Of a stretch of DNA of 64,000 bases, positions 27,577 to 35,588 are shown piece by piece. Under the pieces are notes generated by a model. That model was not told the DNA's origin. It searched no databases and worked only from the letters and a program-made list of their open reading frames with translations. Each line of letters begins with the position of its first letter. Position 1 is the first letter of the stretch. A program made the translations under genes and the position numbers. Origin of the DNA: Mesostigma viride (taxonomy: Eukaryota; Streptophyta; Mesostigmatophyceae; Mesostigmatales; Mesostigmataceae); assembly GCA_009746045.1 (NCBI GenBank), contig RPFO01001613.1, positions 1 through 64,000 of the forward strand. Direction: 5' to 3'.

Positions 27577-28731
27577 TCAAGATTTTAACAAACCTCTCAA
27601 ACATTGCAACAAGTAATCCACATCCTTGCGCGTGGTGTACACGCTCAAGCCTATCCTGACCGTGCCCTTTTCTATCTCCTCGGGCACGCCTATGGACTGC
27701 AGCACGCGGCTCCTCTTCGCCTTGGAGCAAGCGCTGCCCACGTTGGCGCAGATGCCGTGCTTGGACAGGTGCTTTACCAGGCTCCTGCCGTCTGTCCCCG
27801 GTATGGCAAAGCTAATCAGGTTGCCCATCCTGTGACGCGGGTCGCTCGGCCCGTTGAACACGGCGCCCAGGAGCTCCAGTCTCTCCCTAGTCTCCTGCGT
27901 CAGCGCCACCACCCGCTTCCAATCCCTGCGCCCCTTCCGCGACATGTTCATGCTGACCGCCTGCGCCAAACTGGCAATAAGAGGGGGGCTCTCCGTCCCC
28001 GGCCGCACCCCGTGCTCCTGCCCCCCGCCGAACATCATGGGCTTCACGTCGCCTATCCCCCCCCTCACCACGAGCGCGCCGATGCCCTTGACACCGTGCA
28101 TCTTGTGACCGGACACGGTGAAGCTGTCCATGTACCGCACGCCCTCGATGGGAGCCTTGCCCGCCACCTGCGTCGTGTCCGCGTGGATGTGCACATCCTT
28201 GCCGACAGCGCGGCGGATGGCGGCGAAGTTCTGGATCGTGCCGATCTCGTTGTTGGCGTATATGATGGCGCACAGTTTGATCCGCCCCCTCCACTTGCGC
28301 ACGGCCGCCTCGAGGCTGTCCATATTCAGAAACCCCTCGTGGTCCACCGGCAGCTGCACCACCTTCACCGCGCCCCTGCTGACCTTGCGGATGTGCAGGA
28401 GCGGCTGGATGATGCTGGGGTGCTCGATCTTGGTGGTCAGCACCACCCCCTTCCAATGCGCGCGCTCCAGGACGCTGTGAAGGATCAGGTTGTTGGACTC
28501 CGTGGCCCCGCCCGTGAACACCACATCCTCCGCGTCCGCCCCCACCCCCTTGGCCACGGCGGCACGCGCCTTCTCTATCACATCGTGGGACTCTTTGCCT
28601 GGCACGTGGCTGCTGGATGCGTTGCCGTACAGCGACAGAACGGTCTTACCCATGGTGTCCGCGACCTGCTTGTGGGGCTTGGTCGTGCTGTTGTTGTCAA
28701 AATAAACGATGGCACGCTGAGTGCTCTTCAT
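27577..28731 (-). CDS. NifS/IscS-like cysteine desulfurase (class V aminotransferase)
   Basis: 384 residues, full length for the family. A PLP enzyme that takes sulfur from L-cysteine, giving alanine and a protein persulfide for Fe-S clusters or thiolation. Motifs in order: YFDNNSTTKP near the N-terminus, TGGATESNN, EHPSIIQP, ANNEIGTIQ, HADTTQVAGK, SGHKMHGVKGIG with the PLP-binding Lys, GGGQEHGVRPGTES, and the catalytic-Cys loop SACSKAKRSRVLQ. All key residues appear intact. NifS-like genes are known in African swine fever virus and some other NCLDV but are uncommon, so this is an informative accessory gene. Frame and GC usage match the viral neighbours. Confidence 0.9.
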   Translation of the reverse strand: MKSTQRAIVYFDNNSTTKPHKQVADTMGKTVLSLYGNASSSHVPGKESHDVIEKARAAVAKGVGADAEDVVFTGGATESNNLILHSVLERAHWKGVVLTTKIEHPSIIQPLLHIRKVSRGAVKVVQLPVDHEGFLNMDSLEAAVRKWRGRIKLCAIIYANNEIGTIQNFAAIRRAVGKDVHIHADTTQVAGKAPIEGVRYMDSFTVSGHKMHGVKGIGALVVRGGIGDVKPMMFGGGQEHGVRPGTESPPLIASLAQAVSMNMSRKGRRDWKRVVALTQETRERLELLGAVFNGPSDPRHRMGNLISFAIPGTDGRSLVKHLSKHGICANVGSACSKAKRSRVLQSIGVPEEIEKGTVRIGLSVYTTRKDVDYLLQCLRGLLKS

Positions 28732-28915
28732 GCTCGCCTTCCGCTTCGTTAGAGATACGTGCGATTTTGTTAAGTACCCCGTTGAGGTACCTGCGCGACG
28801 ACACGCGAGGGCTGACCGGGTCCCGCACTAACGGTCGAGCGGGTGCACTCTGCCAAAGTGTACGAAGGGCTTGGGGGCTCCTCTCGTTCGGGGCGTACAG
28901 CCACGTGGACAGCAT
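28697..28915 (-). CDS. Small hypothetical protein overlapping the NifS-like start
   Basis: 72 residues from the ATG at 28915 (MLSTWLYAPNERS). The frame is open upstream to 29065 and reads plausibly (CAIVTYEYHKTNVSCVERVDEYV) without an ATG in that stretch, so the true start is unclear. It overlaps the first 35 bp of the NifS-like gene. It may be real, because the region would otherwise be empty and the sequence looks protein-like. No motif is recognised. Confidence 0.35.
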   Translation of the reverse strand: MLSTWLYAPNERSPQALRTLWQSAPARPLVRDPVSPRVSSRRYLNGVLNKIARISNEAEGEHEEHSACHRLF

Positions 28916-28983
28916 CACGTACTCGTCGACGCGTTCCACGCAGGAAACATTTGTCTTGTGGTACTCGTAGGTGACTATCGCAC

Positions 28984-29226
28984 ATGGCCGGGGGGTGGTA
29001 TGATGACATGTTATCCGACTCAAGTGTGACAGCAACCACGAAGACGCTGACCGAGCCTCTCGCATTGAAACCTTCGTCGATAAACAAGCTGGACGAAAAA
29101 GGCGCGGCGTTGTCCGAGAAGTATAGACAATACGTGGAGGGGACTTTCGTAACGGACAGCGCCAAGGTGCGTTCTGTTGAGCTTAAAATTGCTCTCAACA
29201 ATAATACAACGGACGCGCAGGGATGA
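28984..29226 (+). CDS. Small hypothetical protein
   Basis: 80 residues starting MAGGWYDDMLSDSS. Hydrophilic with a short helical part (NKLDEKGAALSEKYRQYVEG). The stop overlaps the next ATG (ATGA at 29223-29226), typical of a coupled pair. The function is unknown. Confidence 0.55.
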   Translation: MAGGWYDDMLSDSSVTATTKTLTEPLALKPSSINKLDEKGAALSEKYRQYVEGTFVTDSAKVRSVELKIALNNNTTDAQG

Positions 29227-29978
29227 CGGCACCCACTATCGTCGTCGCCTTCAGGTGCGTGCTGCAGACCATCGCGTGGTACCTCCTCTTCCTCATCGGC
29301 ACCGTCCGGTTAGCGTTTCGCAGGTTCAACCGGATCGTGACCACGGAGCTGGAGTGCGACGATCAGGAGTACGAAGTGGACGAAGTGGTGGCGTGCAGCG
29401 ACAAGAACTGGGTCCACGTCACGTCCAAATTCTGCGAGCTGCTAGAGAAGGGAGGAGGCGCCGTGTGCACGCCGGGGAACGAGTTGGCACAGTCGATGAA
29501 CCTGGACATCATCACCGAGGCCGAAGGGGGGCCCATCTCCCTCGCCGTCACGTACGCGCACCGCGGCGAGGAGTTTGTCGTCACGTACTCGCTGGCCGAC
29601 TCGACGCCCGTCACGTTCCCGCCTACTAAACCGATAGCAGACTCGAGCGAGAACCGCGCGGTCACAAAACTCTCCGTCCTGTCCGCGTCGTTCGGATCCT
29701 GGTTTTCGTCCGAGGACAACGCGGACGTCACGGACATCATAACGTGGCTGCTGGGGCCAGAGAGGGACTTCTACGCTGCGGCGGGCATTCGCCAATACGT
29801 GTGGTGCATCGTCCAGTACCTGCGCACACAGGGAGTGAGCGTCGAGGAGTCCCCCCACGCTAGGTTCCTGAGGGTTATCAGCGGGGACGGCCGCTCGCTC
29901 GTGTTTCACCCGTCTACAAAGGGGTGCATCCTCAACAGCGGAGTGCGACAGGACAAGCTGATCCCATCGGGACAATAA
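29223..29978 (+). CDS. Membrane-anchored hypothetical protein
   Basis: 251 residues. A hydrophobic segment at about 7-28 (IVVAFRCVLQTIAWYLLFLI) followed by basic residues looks like a signal anchor, leaving a soluble domain of about 220 residues. The rest is mixed alpha/beta, with several Cys and YVWCIVQYLRTQGV. No family is recognised. The start overlaps the previous stop, and its own stop overlaps the VLTF2-like start (TAATG), so three genes are packed head to tail. It is possibly a virion membrane protein. Confidence 0.7.
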   Translation: MTAPTIVVAFRCVLQTIAWYLLFLIGTVRLAFRRFNRIVTTELECDDQEYEVDEVVACSDKNWVHVTSKFCELLEKGGGAVCTPGNELAQSMNLDIITEAEGGPISLAVTYAHRGEEFVVTYSLADSTPVTFPPTKPIADSSENRAVTKLSVLSASFGSWFSSEDNADVTDIITWLLGPERDFYAAAGIRQYVWCIVQYLRTQGVSVEESPHARFLRVISGDGRSLVFHPSTKGCILNSGVRQDKLIPSGQ

Positions 29979-30724
29979 TGGACGACGCGGGCGCCGACGA
30001 CGACGTCCACTCCGTGTACAGTGATACAGACCTGGAAATCAAGGCGCCCACCGCGCCGATAGTTTACAAGGGCACGGCACTGCTGAATCTGTTGGCTGAC
30101 AAGAAGTGGCCGTTGTCAACGAACGTGGCTTGCTGGTGGTGTTGTCACACTTTCACCAACATCCCCTGCCCTCTGCCGGTTGCGTACAAGGACGGAAAGG
30201 GGTTCCTCGTGAAGGGGTGCTTCTGCTCCTTCAACTGCGCAAAGGCGTACAACTCCAGAGAGGGAGGCGTGTCCAGGGAACTGACCAACAGCCACCTGTT
30301 CCTGATGACGCAGCGGCTGTGGTACAAGTCGCACAAAGGGGTCCCGTTCCCGGGCGTGGTGACGGCCCCTGCGCGAGCGTGTCTCAAAATGTTCGGCGGG
30401 TACATGGACATAGACCAGTTCAGAGCTGCCTCGCACACCCACATACACATGACGAGGGAGCCGCCGTACCCCATGGAGGTAATCCAGCAGGTGGATTGCG
30501 CAAACGCCATCAGCAAACAACGATACGCCCTTACGCAATCCGCCTCCGTCAAGAACAGCGCGGTGACGGACGAAAAGGCGTCCAGGAAGGCGACCGAATT
30601 AGATAACCGCAAGAGGACCAGACAGGAGGGCGTGTTGTCGCTCAAGCGCGCAAAGCCCATGGTGAGCAAGGGGTGCTCCCTCGACAAGTTTGTAAATATT
30701 AAAGCCAAATCCAATCAGAAGTAA
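29978..30724 (+). CDS. Poxvirus late transcription factor VLTF2-like protein
   Basis: 248 residues. Residues about 50-90 carry the MYM/TRASH-type zinc-binding pattern ACWWCCHTFTNIPC followed by GCFCSFNCAKAYN. This is the hallmark of the VLTF2 (A1L-type) family conserved across NCLDV and used for late gene transcription. The N-terminus is acidic (DDAGADDDVHS). The C-terminus is basic (KRTRQEGVLSLKRAK), suggesting DNA or RNA polymerase contact. With the VLTF3-like gene at 45303 it implies a virus-type intermediate/late transcription programme. The frame is intact. Confidence 0.85.
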   Translation: MDDAGADDDVHSVYSDTDLEIKAPTAPIVYKGTALLNLLADKKWPLSTNVACWWCCHTFTNIPCPLPVAYKDGKGFLVKGCFCSFNCAKAYNSREGGVSRELTNSHLFLMTQRLWYKSHKGVPFPGVVTAPARACLKMFGGYMDIDQFRAASHTHIHMTREPPYPMEVIQQVDCANAISKQRYALTQSASVKNSAVTDEKASRKATELDNRKRTRQEGVLSLKRAKPMVSKGCSLDKFVNIKAKSNQK

Positions 30725-30726
30725 TT

Positions 30727-31014
30727 CTACTCGTACCAAACAATGTGGTCCCTTTCATACGCCCCGTCAATGCAACTGACGAGCACGTCTCCGTAGATAG
30801 GCCGGCGAAACGCAAACGTAGCCAGCACGTTGATAGGCTGCCCCTTCTTCTCCGCGTCGGGGTCGAACTCAGCCACCGCACCGCAGCGACAGTGCACGGT
30901 GGCGATCGCCCTCTCCGTGCCCGTCACTCCCACGCGCAGTCGCGACATGTCCTTCAGCGGGACAACACCGCGGCTCGCGTCCAGACTGTCACACGGCACG
31001 ACCAGTATCTCCAT
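30727..31014 (-). CDS. Hypothetical protein, 95 residues
   Basis: Starts MEILVVPCDSLDASR and ends DHIVWYE. It looks beta-rich (INVLATFAFRRPIYGDVLVSC), with CRC near the middle that may bind metal. It is convergent with the VLTF2-like gene (2 bp between stops). Its start faces the gene at 31046. No family is recognised. Confidence 0.65.
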   Translation of the reverse strand: MEILVVPCDSLDASRGVVPLKDMSRLRVGVTGTERAIATVHCRCGAVAEFDPDAEKKGQPINVLATFAFRRPIYGDVLVSCIDGAYERDHIVWYE

Positions 31015-31045
31015 GAAAATTTACCGATCCTTAGAGTATACCGCG

Positions 31046-32248
31046 ATGGACACAGAGGACGCTGTGAGGGCGGCCAGAGAAGCACCACCTTGCACGCGTG
31101 TAGGAGCGTACTTGCAATCATTTTGCAACGATAAACGCGCGTGCGGGCACGAATCACTCAGCAAACAGCGCGCCGAATGCGCCAAGGGCGTGTCGACCAG
31201 TCTGACAAGGGGGCAAGCCGTCCAGCTGGCATCCCTTTTACAGCACGACATCCCTGCCAGGTCCCTTGAAACCGCCACAAAGGCGGACCTGTGCGCGCTC
31301 ATATCGGATGAGATGATCGAGAACGTGACGCGGGTCCTGTGCATGGCAGAACTGGCGCGGCACGCCGACTCCAAGACGAGGCTAGCCATCGCCGCCTCCG
31401 ATATCGTCAACCAACCCTTCCACTCGGTGGCGGACATGTCCAGGGAATCCCTTAGCCTCCTGGTCGGCTCCTCGTTCACACCGGAGCAGAGAGCGAGCGC
31501 CATAAAGCTCAACTGCGCGCAGGACATATTCTCCACCATCCCGTGGAGAGAGATAGGGAAAAGCGCAGTCACCGACCCCCACCCATGTGACGCCACTTGT
31601 CTCGTCGAAATCCTGCACCTGCTGGTCACGATGTTGTGCACGCGGACCAAGGAGCAGACAATCCTCGACCACCTGCCACTGGTTTCGAGGGTCGCGTTGA
31701 CTCCCGCGCGCGTGTGGAACGCCGTGGCCGCCATGGACGAAACCTTGGAGGCCTCCTTGCGCGGAATGGTAGGCGCCGAGAGCACCGAGGAGGCGAAGGC
31801 GTCCAGCGGTGGAGACGCCGCGATCGGGTTTTACAACAACAAGGGGCACGCCGTGGGCCAGAGCAGTGTTTCCGGCACCCAGCAGGGAGCGTGCACTGCA
31901 GCGGTCGTGCGTAGGCACGCGGTCAGGTCCGCGTATCTCCAGCAGTTCCTCAAGAGCAACCGGTCGAGGGTGTACGACGAACCCTCGTCCAAATCGAAAC
32001 ACAAGGTGCAATCCGCCTGCATGCAGGTGTTCAAGAAGGACGACCCGAAGGCGTACGAAGGCGCCGTGTTCCCGAAATCGCACCCCGTGGGCTCGGCGTG
32101 CATCTTGCGTCTCCACCATAAAGGGAAAGACACTAAGCACGCGACCCACCAGGCGCCCGTATCTGACCCAGCTGCCCCCCCATCAAGCGACGCGCAGATC
32201 GAGCAGATGTTATTCACTGTCAACCCCACTCCCGCGTGGGCAATGTGA
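31046..32248 (+). CDS. Hypothetical protein with repeated SAYLQxF-type motifs
   Basis: 400 residues from the ATG at 31046. An in-frame ATG at 31013 is possible but overlaps the divergent gene. Short related motifs recur: RVGAYLQSFCN at the N-terminus, VRSAYLQQFLKSN, VQSACMQVFKKD and VGSACILRLHHK towards the C-terminus, each followed by a basic patch. This suggests a repeated adaptor-like unit. The middle (about 40-260) is helical with several Cys. The function is unknown; a structural or scaffold role is only a guess. Confidence 0.65.
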   Translation: MDTEDAVRAAREAPPCTRVGAYLQSFCNDKRACGHESLSKQRAECAKGVSTSLTRGQAVQLASLLQHDIPARSLETATKADLCALISDEMIENVTRVLCMAELARHADSKTRLAIAASDIVNQPFHSVADMSRESLSLLVGSSFTPEQRASAIKLNCAQDIFSTIPWREIGKSAVTDPHPCDATCLVEILHLLVTMLCTRTKEQTILDHLPLVSRVALTPARVWNAVAAMDETLEASLRGMVGAESTEEAKASSGGDAAIGFYNNKGHAVGQSSVSGTQQGACTAAVVRRHAVRSAYLQQFLKSNRSRVYDEPSSKSKHKVQSACMQVFKKDDPKAYEGAVFPKSHPVGSACILRLHHKGKDTKHATHQAPVSDPAAPPSSDAQIEQMLFTVNPTPAWAM

Positions 32249-32283
32249 GCGCCGTCACGCTGTGCGGATAGGAGGCAACAAAT

Positions 32284-32874
32284 ATGGACACGTACCGTGT
32301 AGGGGCGGCACACATGGATATGCTGGTGTGTGGCGTGTGCAAGCAGACCAAGGAAAAGTACATGTTCGACAGCCGCAACAGGAGGTACGCGGGGCTGTGC
32401 CGCGAGTGCAGGAGGGAGTCAGTGACCACGTACCGCAACACGCGTGACGGGTACTTCAGGCACCTCCTCGGAAGGGTGGGGCGACACACGAAGAGCCGCG
32501 ACCAGCGCAGGGTCGTCATCAGCGACAAAGACCTGCAGGGGGTGTGGGAAAAGCAGGGTGGCAAGTGCGCGATCACCGGTATGGACATGCAGCACGAGTA
32601 CAAGTGGGATGGGCGGCGCGCGCCCCTCTCGGCGGCTATGGATCTGATCGACACCAACGCGGAGTACAGCCCAGGCAACATCCAGCTCGTGTGCCAATTT
32701 GTGCATGACATGAAGGGCCGTACACCCTTGGGACGGTTTCTGGCAGATTGCAAGGTCATCGTTGATCGCACATCTCCAGCTACTGACGTGGCAATTGGAT
32801 CTCCTAGTGACGCGGGATCCACGTCGATGGGGGAGGAGATCCACGTTGGCAGATGGGCAGACGAGGTGGTATAA
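32284..32874 (+). CDS. HNH endonuclease with N-terminal zinc ribbon
   Basis: 196 residues. The N-terminal CGVCKQTKEKYMF ... GLCREC is the zinc ribbon often found before HNH nucleases. The HNH core is CAITGMDMQHE (about 97-107) followed by AAMDLIDTNAEYSPGNIQLVC (D-x-I-x...G-Y...N), the usual layout of these phage and giant-virus nucleases. Such proteins are often selfish or take part in packaging or recombination. It is a free-standing gene, not inside an intron. The C-terminus is unrelated and hydrophilic. A TATA box for the next gene overlaps its stop. Confidence 0.78.
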   Translation: MDTYRVGAAHMDMLVCGVCKQTKEKYMFDSRNRRYAGLCRECRRESVTTYRNTRDGYFRHLLGRVGRHTKSRDQRRVVISDKDLQGVWEKQGGKCAITGMDMQHEYKWDGRRAPLSAAMDLIDTNAEYSPGNIQLVCQFVHDMKGRTPLGRFLADCKVIVDRTSPATDVAIGSPSDAGSTSMGEEIHVGRWADEVV

Positions 32875-32876
32875 AA
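32870..32876 (+). promoter_or_regulatory. TATA box (TATAAAA)
   Basis: A clear TATAAAA about 112 bp before the start of the ssDNA-binding-like gene, with gcgtcctca direct repeats (about 32951-32971) between it and the ATG. It overlaps the stop of the HNH gene. Confidence 0.55.
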
Positions 32877-32988
32877 CCCCCCCGCCCCTGTGAATCCTTG
32901 GATCTGAGCTCGTTCTCGCACCGCTCGTCCTTGTCCCACCATTCATCCCAAGCGTCCTCAGCGTCCTCAGCGTCCGCAAGTTGTCCAC

Positions 32989-33675
32989 ATGGCGTCCACG
33001 ATCGTCCTCTTTGAGGACTTTGACCCAGAGAAGGTTATATACCGCGACCCCAAGAGGTCCACCACTGGCGGGCTGTCGGTGTACCTGAACTATGACAAGG
33101 ACGGGAAGGAAATCCCCATCCGCATCCAGACGCCGAAGATGAGAGTCCCATTCGGCGTGAGCTGTTTTGAGGGAAAGGCGCAGGCGCAAAAGTACAGTCT
33201 GGACCTGAGCTTCGATGACTACCTCAGCAAGGAAGAGGATATCGGCAAGTTCTACGAACGGTGGACCGCGTTCGACGAGCGAAACAAAAACACGTCCTTT
33301 GAGAAAAGCACCATTTGGTTCAACAAGAAGATCAGCTTCGACGTGGTGAACGAGCTCTACACGTCCGCGGTCAAGCCCTCCAAGAAGGAGCAATACCCCC
33401 CCACTCTCAAGTGCTCCATTCCGTTCCGAAACGGGAAGCCCGACTGCCAGTTTTTTGATGACACCAAGCAGCCGGCGACAATGGAGGATTTGGAAAAGGG
33501 AATGGAAGTGCAGGTCATCCTCGAGGTGCCGAGGCTGTGGTTCATGGACAAGCAGTTTGGATGCAGCCCCATCGTGAAGATGGTGCAGTTCTTCCCTAAC
33601 AACCGCATCCCACACGGCTACTCGTTCATTGATAGGGAGCCCGTTGACCAGGCCCAGGATATGGGGTCGGACTGA
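32989..33675 (+). CDS. Putative ssDNA-binding protein (NCLDV/DUF2738-type)
   Basis: 228 residues. The overall pattern resembles the conserved NCLDV family often described as putative ssDNA-binding (DUF2738-like): an N-terminal beta region, KYSLDLSFDDY, many aromatic and basic residues (WFNKKISFDV, LWFMDKQFGCSPIVKMVQFF) and a short acidic tail (VDQAQDMGSD) typical of SSBs. It would coat single strands during genome replication. Strong expression is plausible: TATAAAA upstream, a long leader, and AATAAA shortly after the stop. The assignment is from memory of the family pattern. Confidence 0.6.
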   Translation: MASTIVLFEDFDPEKVIYRDPKRSTTGGLSVYLNYDKDGKEIPIRIQTPKMRVPFGVSCFEGKAQAQKYSLDLSFDDYLSKEEDIGKFYERWTAFDERNKNTSFEKSTIWFNKKISFDVVNELYTSAVKPSKKEQYPPTLKCSIPFRNGKPDCQFFDDTKQPATMEDLEKGMEVQVILEVPRLWFMDKQFGCSPIVKMVQFFPNNRIPHGYSFIDREPVDQAQDMGSD

Positions 33676-33707
33676 GTCCGATTGCTCGTGTAATTAAAAC
33701 ATGATCG

Positions 33708-33713
33708 AATAAA
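33708..33713 (+). terminator. AATAAA polyadenylation-type signal
   Basis: It lies 32 bp after the stop at 33675, followed by a T-rich stretch. Confidence 0.5.
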
Positions 33714-33748
33714 ATTGTCTTTATTTACATTAACATCATATAAAACTC

Positions 33749-33937
33749 ATGAAGGTCAACATTAACTTAGGAAGCTCCAATAGACAGACTGGGTATATCA
33801 GCACCGCCCCTTCGCAGCCAATGACGCCAGCGGAGAGAAAGGCATTCCTTGTAGTGTTCTTCATCATCATAGCCGCACTGGTAGGCGGGTATCTGTACAA
33901 GGGCAAGAGGTTTTTCAGGTTCTTGGGGACGCGGTAG
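33749..33937 (+). CDS. Small single-pass membrane protein
   Basis: 62 residues. A strongly hydrophobic segment at about 32-50 (AFLVVFFIIIAALVGGYLY) is followed by basic KGKRFFRF, so the C-terminus is probably cytosolic. The N-terminal 30 residues are polar. It is the right size for a virion membrane protein. Its last 23 bp overlap the convergent J-domain gene. Confidence 0.7.
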   Translation: MKVNINLGSSNRQTGYISTAPSQPMTPAERKAFLVVFFIIIAALVGGYLYKGKRFFRFLGTR

Positions 33938-35243
33938 ACGCGCGCCGCACAAAGAAATTACGAATGTCGCACTTTCGCAGGGGTGCACCGCTCTTGGTGC
34001 TGGACGAGCACCCCCGCCCCGCCCCTGACCAGCTCTTGGCGGCGGACGAGCACGCGGTGTCTGAATGCACCCCCGCGGCCCTGCGTTTTTTTTGAGTCGC
34101 CGCGACGTCATCCGCCATCGCGATGCCCCCCTCCTCCTCCTCCTCCTCCTCCTCGTCGTTAATGAACCCGTCGTCTGACTCCTCTATCTCGTCTTCCTCC
34201 TCCACCTCCTCCTCGTCCTCGTCCTCGTCCTCCGCCTCGTCATCCACGAACACGCACCGCCCCGTCGTGCGAGGCGCCTTGCGCTTGGGGGCGCTCGTCC
34301 TGTTCGTCGATGCCGCACCGCCCCTCTTCTTCCTCGTGTGGTTGCCGTGCTCGCGTTCCACGCGCTTCCTGCCTTCCATCCACTCCGCAAAGGACCGCGG
34401 CTTGAAGCTCTGCACATTTGCGCAGGGAGGCATGGGCTTTGCGAAGAGTGCGGCCGGCGCCGCCTTCTTGAACCCGTTATTGCACGCCCCGCGCGGCCAC
34501 CACGGCGGGCACACGTCCGGATACTCCTTGTAGAACTCCTGCCTGGTGTAGTCGGGGTTCTTCTCCACTCTCCTGTTGTACATGCAGGACGCGCGCATCT
34601 GCTTGATGTCGTCGCGCACCAGATCGTAATAAGACGGGACTTTCGCGCGGCGGCTGACCTTCGCCCTCAACATGGAAACGATGTTGACCGCGCGGCGGGC
34701 GTCGGAGGGGTTTAGGGCGTTGAAGTAGCCCTCTACCCCCTTCCACATGTCCACTTGGAAGTTCTGTACCGAATCCTCACAGGCCAACCTGCAGCCCTCG
34801 GAGATGATGAATTCGGCCAAGTCCTCCGCGTCCAACTCGTTGTGATCATGCACGTCCATGCACACCTCCAGCGTCTTACTCCACATCCTTTCCCAGGGGT
34901 CTGGGCGATCATGGGATTTCATAGGGGTCTCGAGGTACGTGAAAAATGTGAGCTTGTGTTCCTCGATCAGCTCAAAACACCCGCTCATGACCTGGAAAAC
35001 TTCCGTGGACCGCTTGTGCTTCCATTTATCAGGGTGGATTTGTTTGGAGAGCCTTCGAAAATTCGCCTTTGCTGCACCCATATCCTTGCGGACGTGGATG
35101 ATTTCGTGGCGGTTTTGGCGGTAAATTTTGATAGCATCGTCCGTGAGTGGGACACTGCCCAACAAAAGGCGCTGAAACAAATCCCTTTTCTCGCCGTTGG
35201 TCAACTTTTCAAACGCACGGAGCGTGCTTTCGAGGTTTCCCAT
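33915..35243 (-). CDS. J-domain (DnaJ-like) protein with acidic tail
   Basis: 442 residues. The start MGNLES fits an N-myristoylation signal. The J-domain HPD signature is in FRRLSKQIHPDKW (about 62-74), with a following helix (STEVFQVMSGCFELIEEH). J proteins stimulate Hsp70 ATPase, here probably a host Hsp70. The middle is Cys- and Trp-containing (CPPWWPRGACNNGF). A long Glu/Asp run (about 345-380) is encoded by ctc-rich repeats at 34130-34240. The C-terminus has KCDIRNFFVRR, again with I-x-x-F-F as in the gene broken by element 2. It is convergent with the small membrane protein gene. Confidence 0.75.
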   Translation of the reverse strand: MGNLESTLRAFEKLTNGEKRDLFQRLLLGSVPLTDDAIKIYRQNRHEIIHVRKDMGAAKANFRRLSKQIHPDKWKHKRSTEVFQVMSGCFELIEEHKLTFFTYLETPMKSHDRPDPWERMWSKTLEVCMDVHDHNELDAEDLAEFIISEGCRLACEDSVQNFQVDMWKGVEGYFNALNPSDARRAVNIVSMLRAKVSRRAKVPSYYDLVRDDIKQMRASCMYNRRVEKNPDYTRQEFYKEYPDVCPPWWPRGACNNGFKKAAPAALFAKPMPPCANVQSFKPRSFAEWMEGRKRVEREHGNHTRKKRGGAASTNRTSAPKRKAPRTTGRCVFVDDEAEDEDEDEEEVEEEDEIEESDDGFINDEEEEEEEEGGIAMADDVAATQKKRRAAGVHSDTACSSAAKSWSGAGRGCSSSTKSGAPLRKCDIRNFFVRRASTASPRT

Positions 35244-35584
35244 GGCTGATGGCCACTCCCAGCGCCCAGCGCCCCAAAATCGCCTTGTCCACGCCTGTCA
35301 ATCATTCATCCAGAGGCACACACATGCATCTCAGTGGCCCAGTCACAGATGATGATGTGGCTACCCTGCATCAGAGATCTCGCCTTGTCACTGATCTGGA
35401 CAGATCTGGATATTTTGGACAGAGATCTCGCTGTCTTGTCACTGATCTGGACGGAGATCTAACTTTATCCGCGTCAGACGGTTACTGATCTCGTCAGACG
35501 CTTAGCACGAGATCTCGAGATCCCGAGATTCCGCCTAGCACGGGATCTCGTGACTGTGCACTGCCCCGTCACATATTGGGTCTT
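35244..35584. other. Non-coding AGATCT-rich island
   Basis: There is no gene. Five AGATCT sites lie between about 35374 and 35515, separated by recurring words cttgtcactgatctgga and cgtcagacg. It resembles islands near 12.1, 43.9 and 48.2 kb. Confidence 0.65.
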
Positions 35585-35588
35585 TTAA

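Noticed and set aside
27604..28752. 382-codon frame on the plus strand
   Set aside because: It is the mirror of the NifS-like gene, which has all family motifs on the minus strand.
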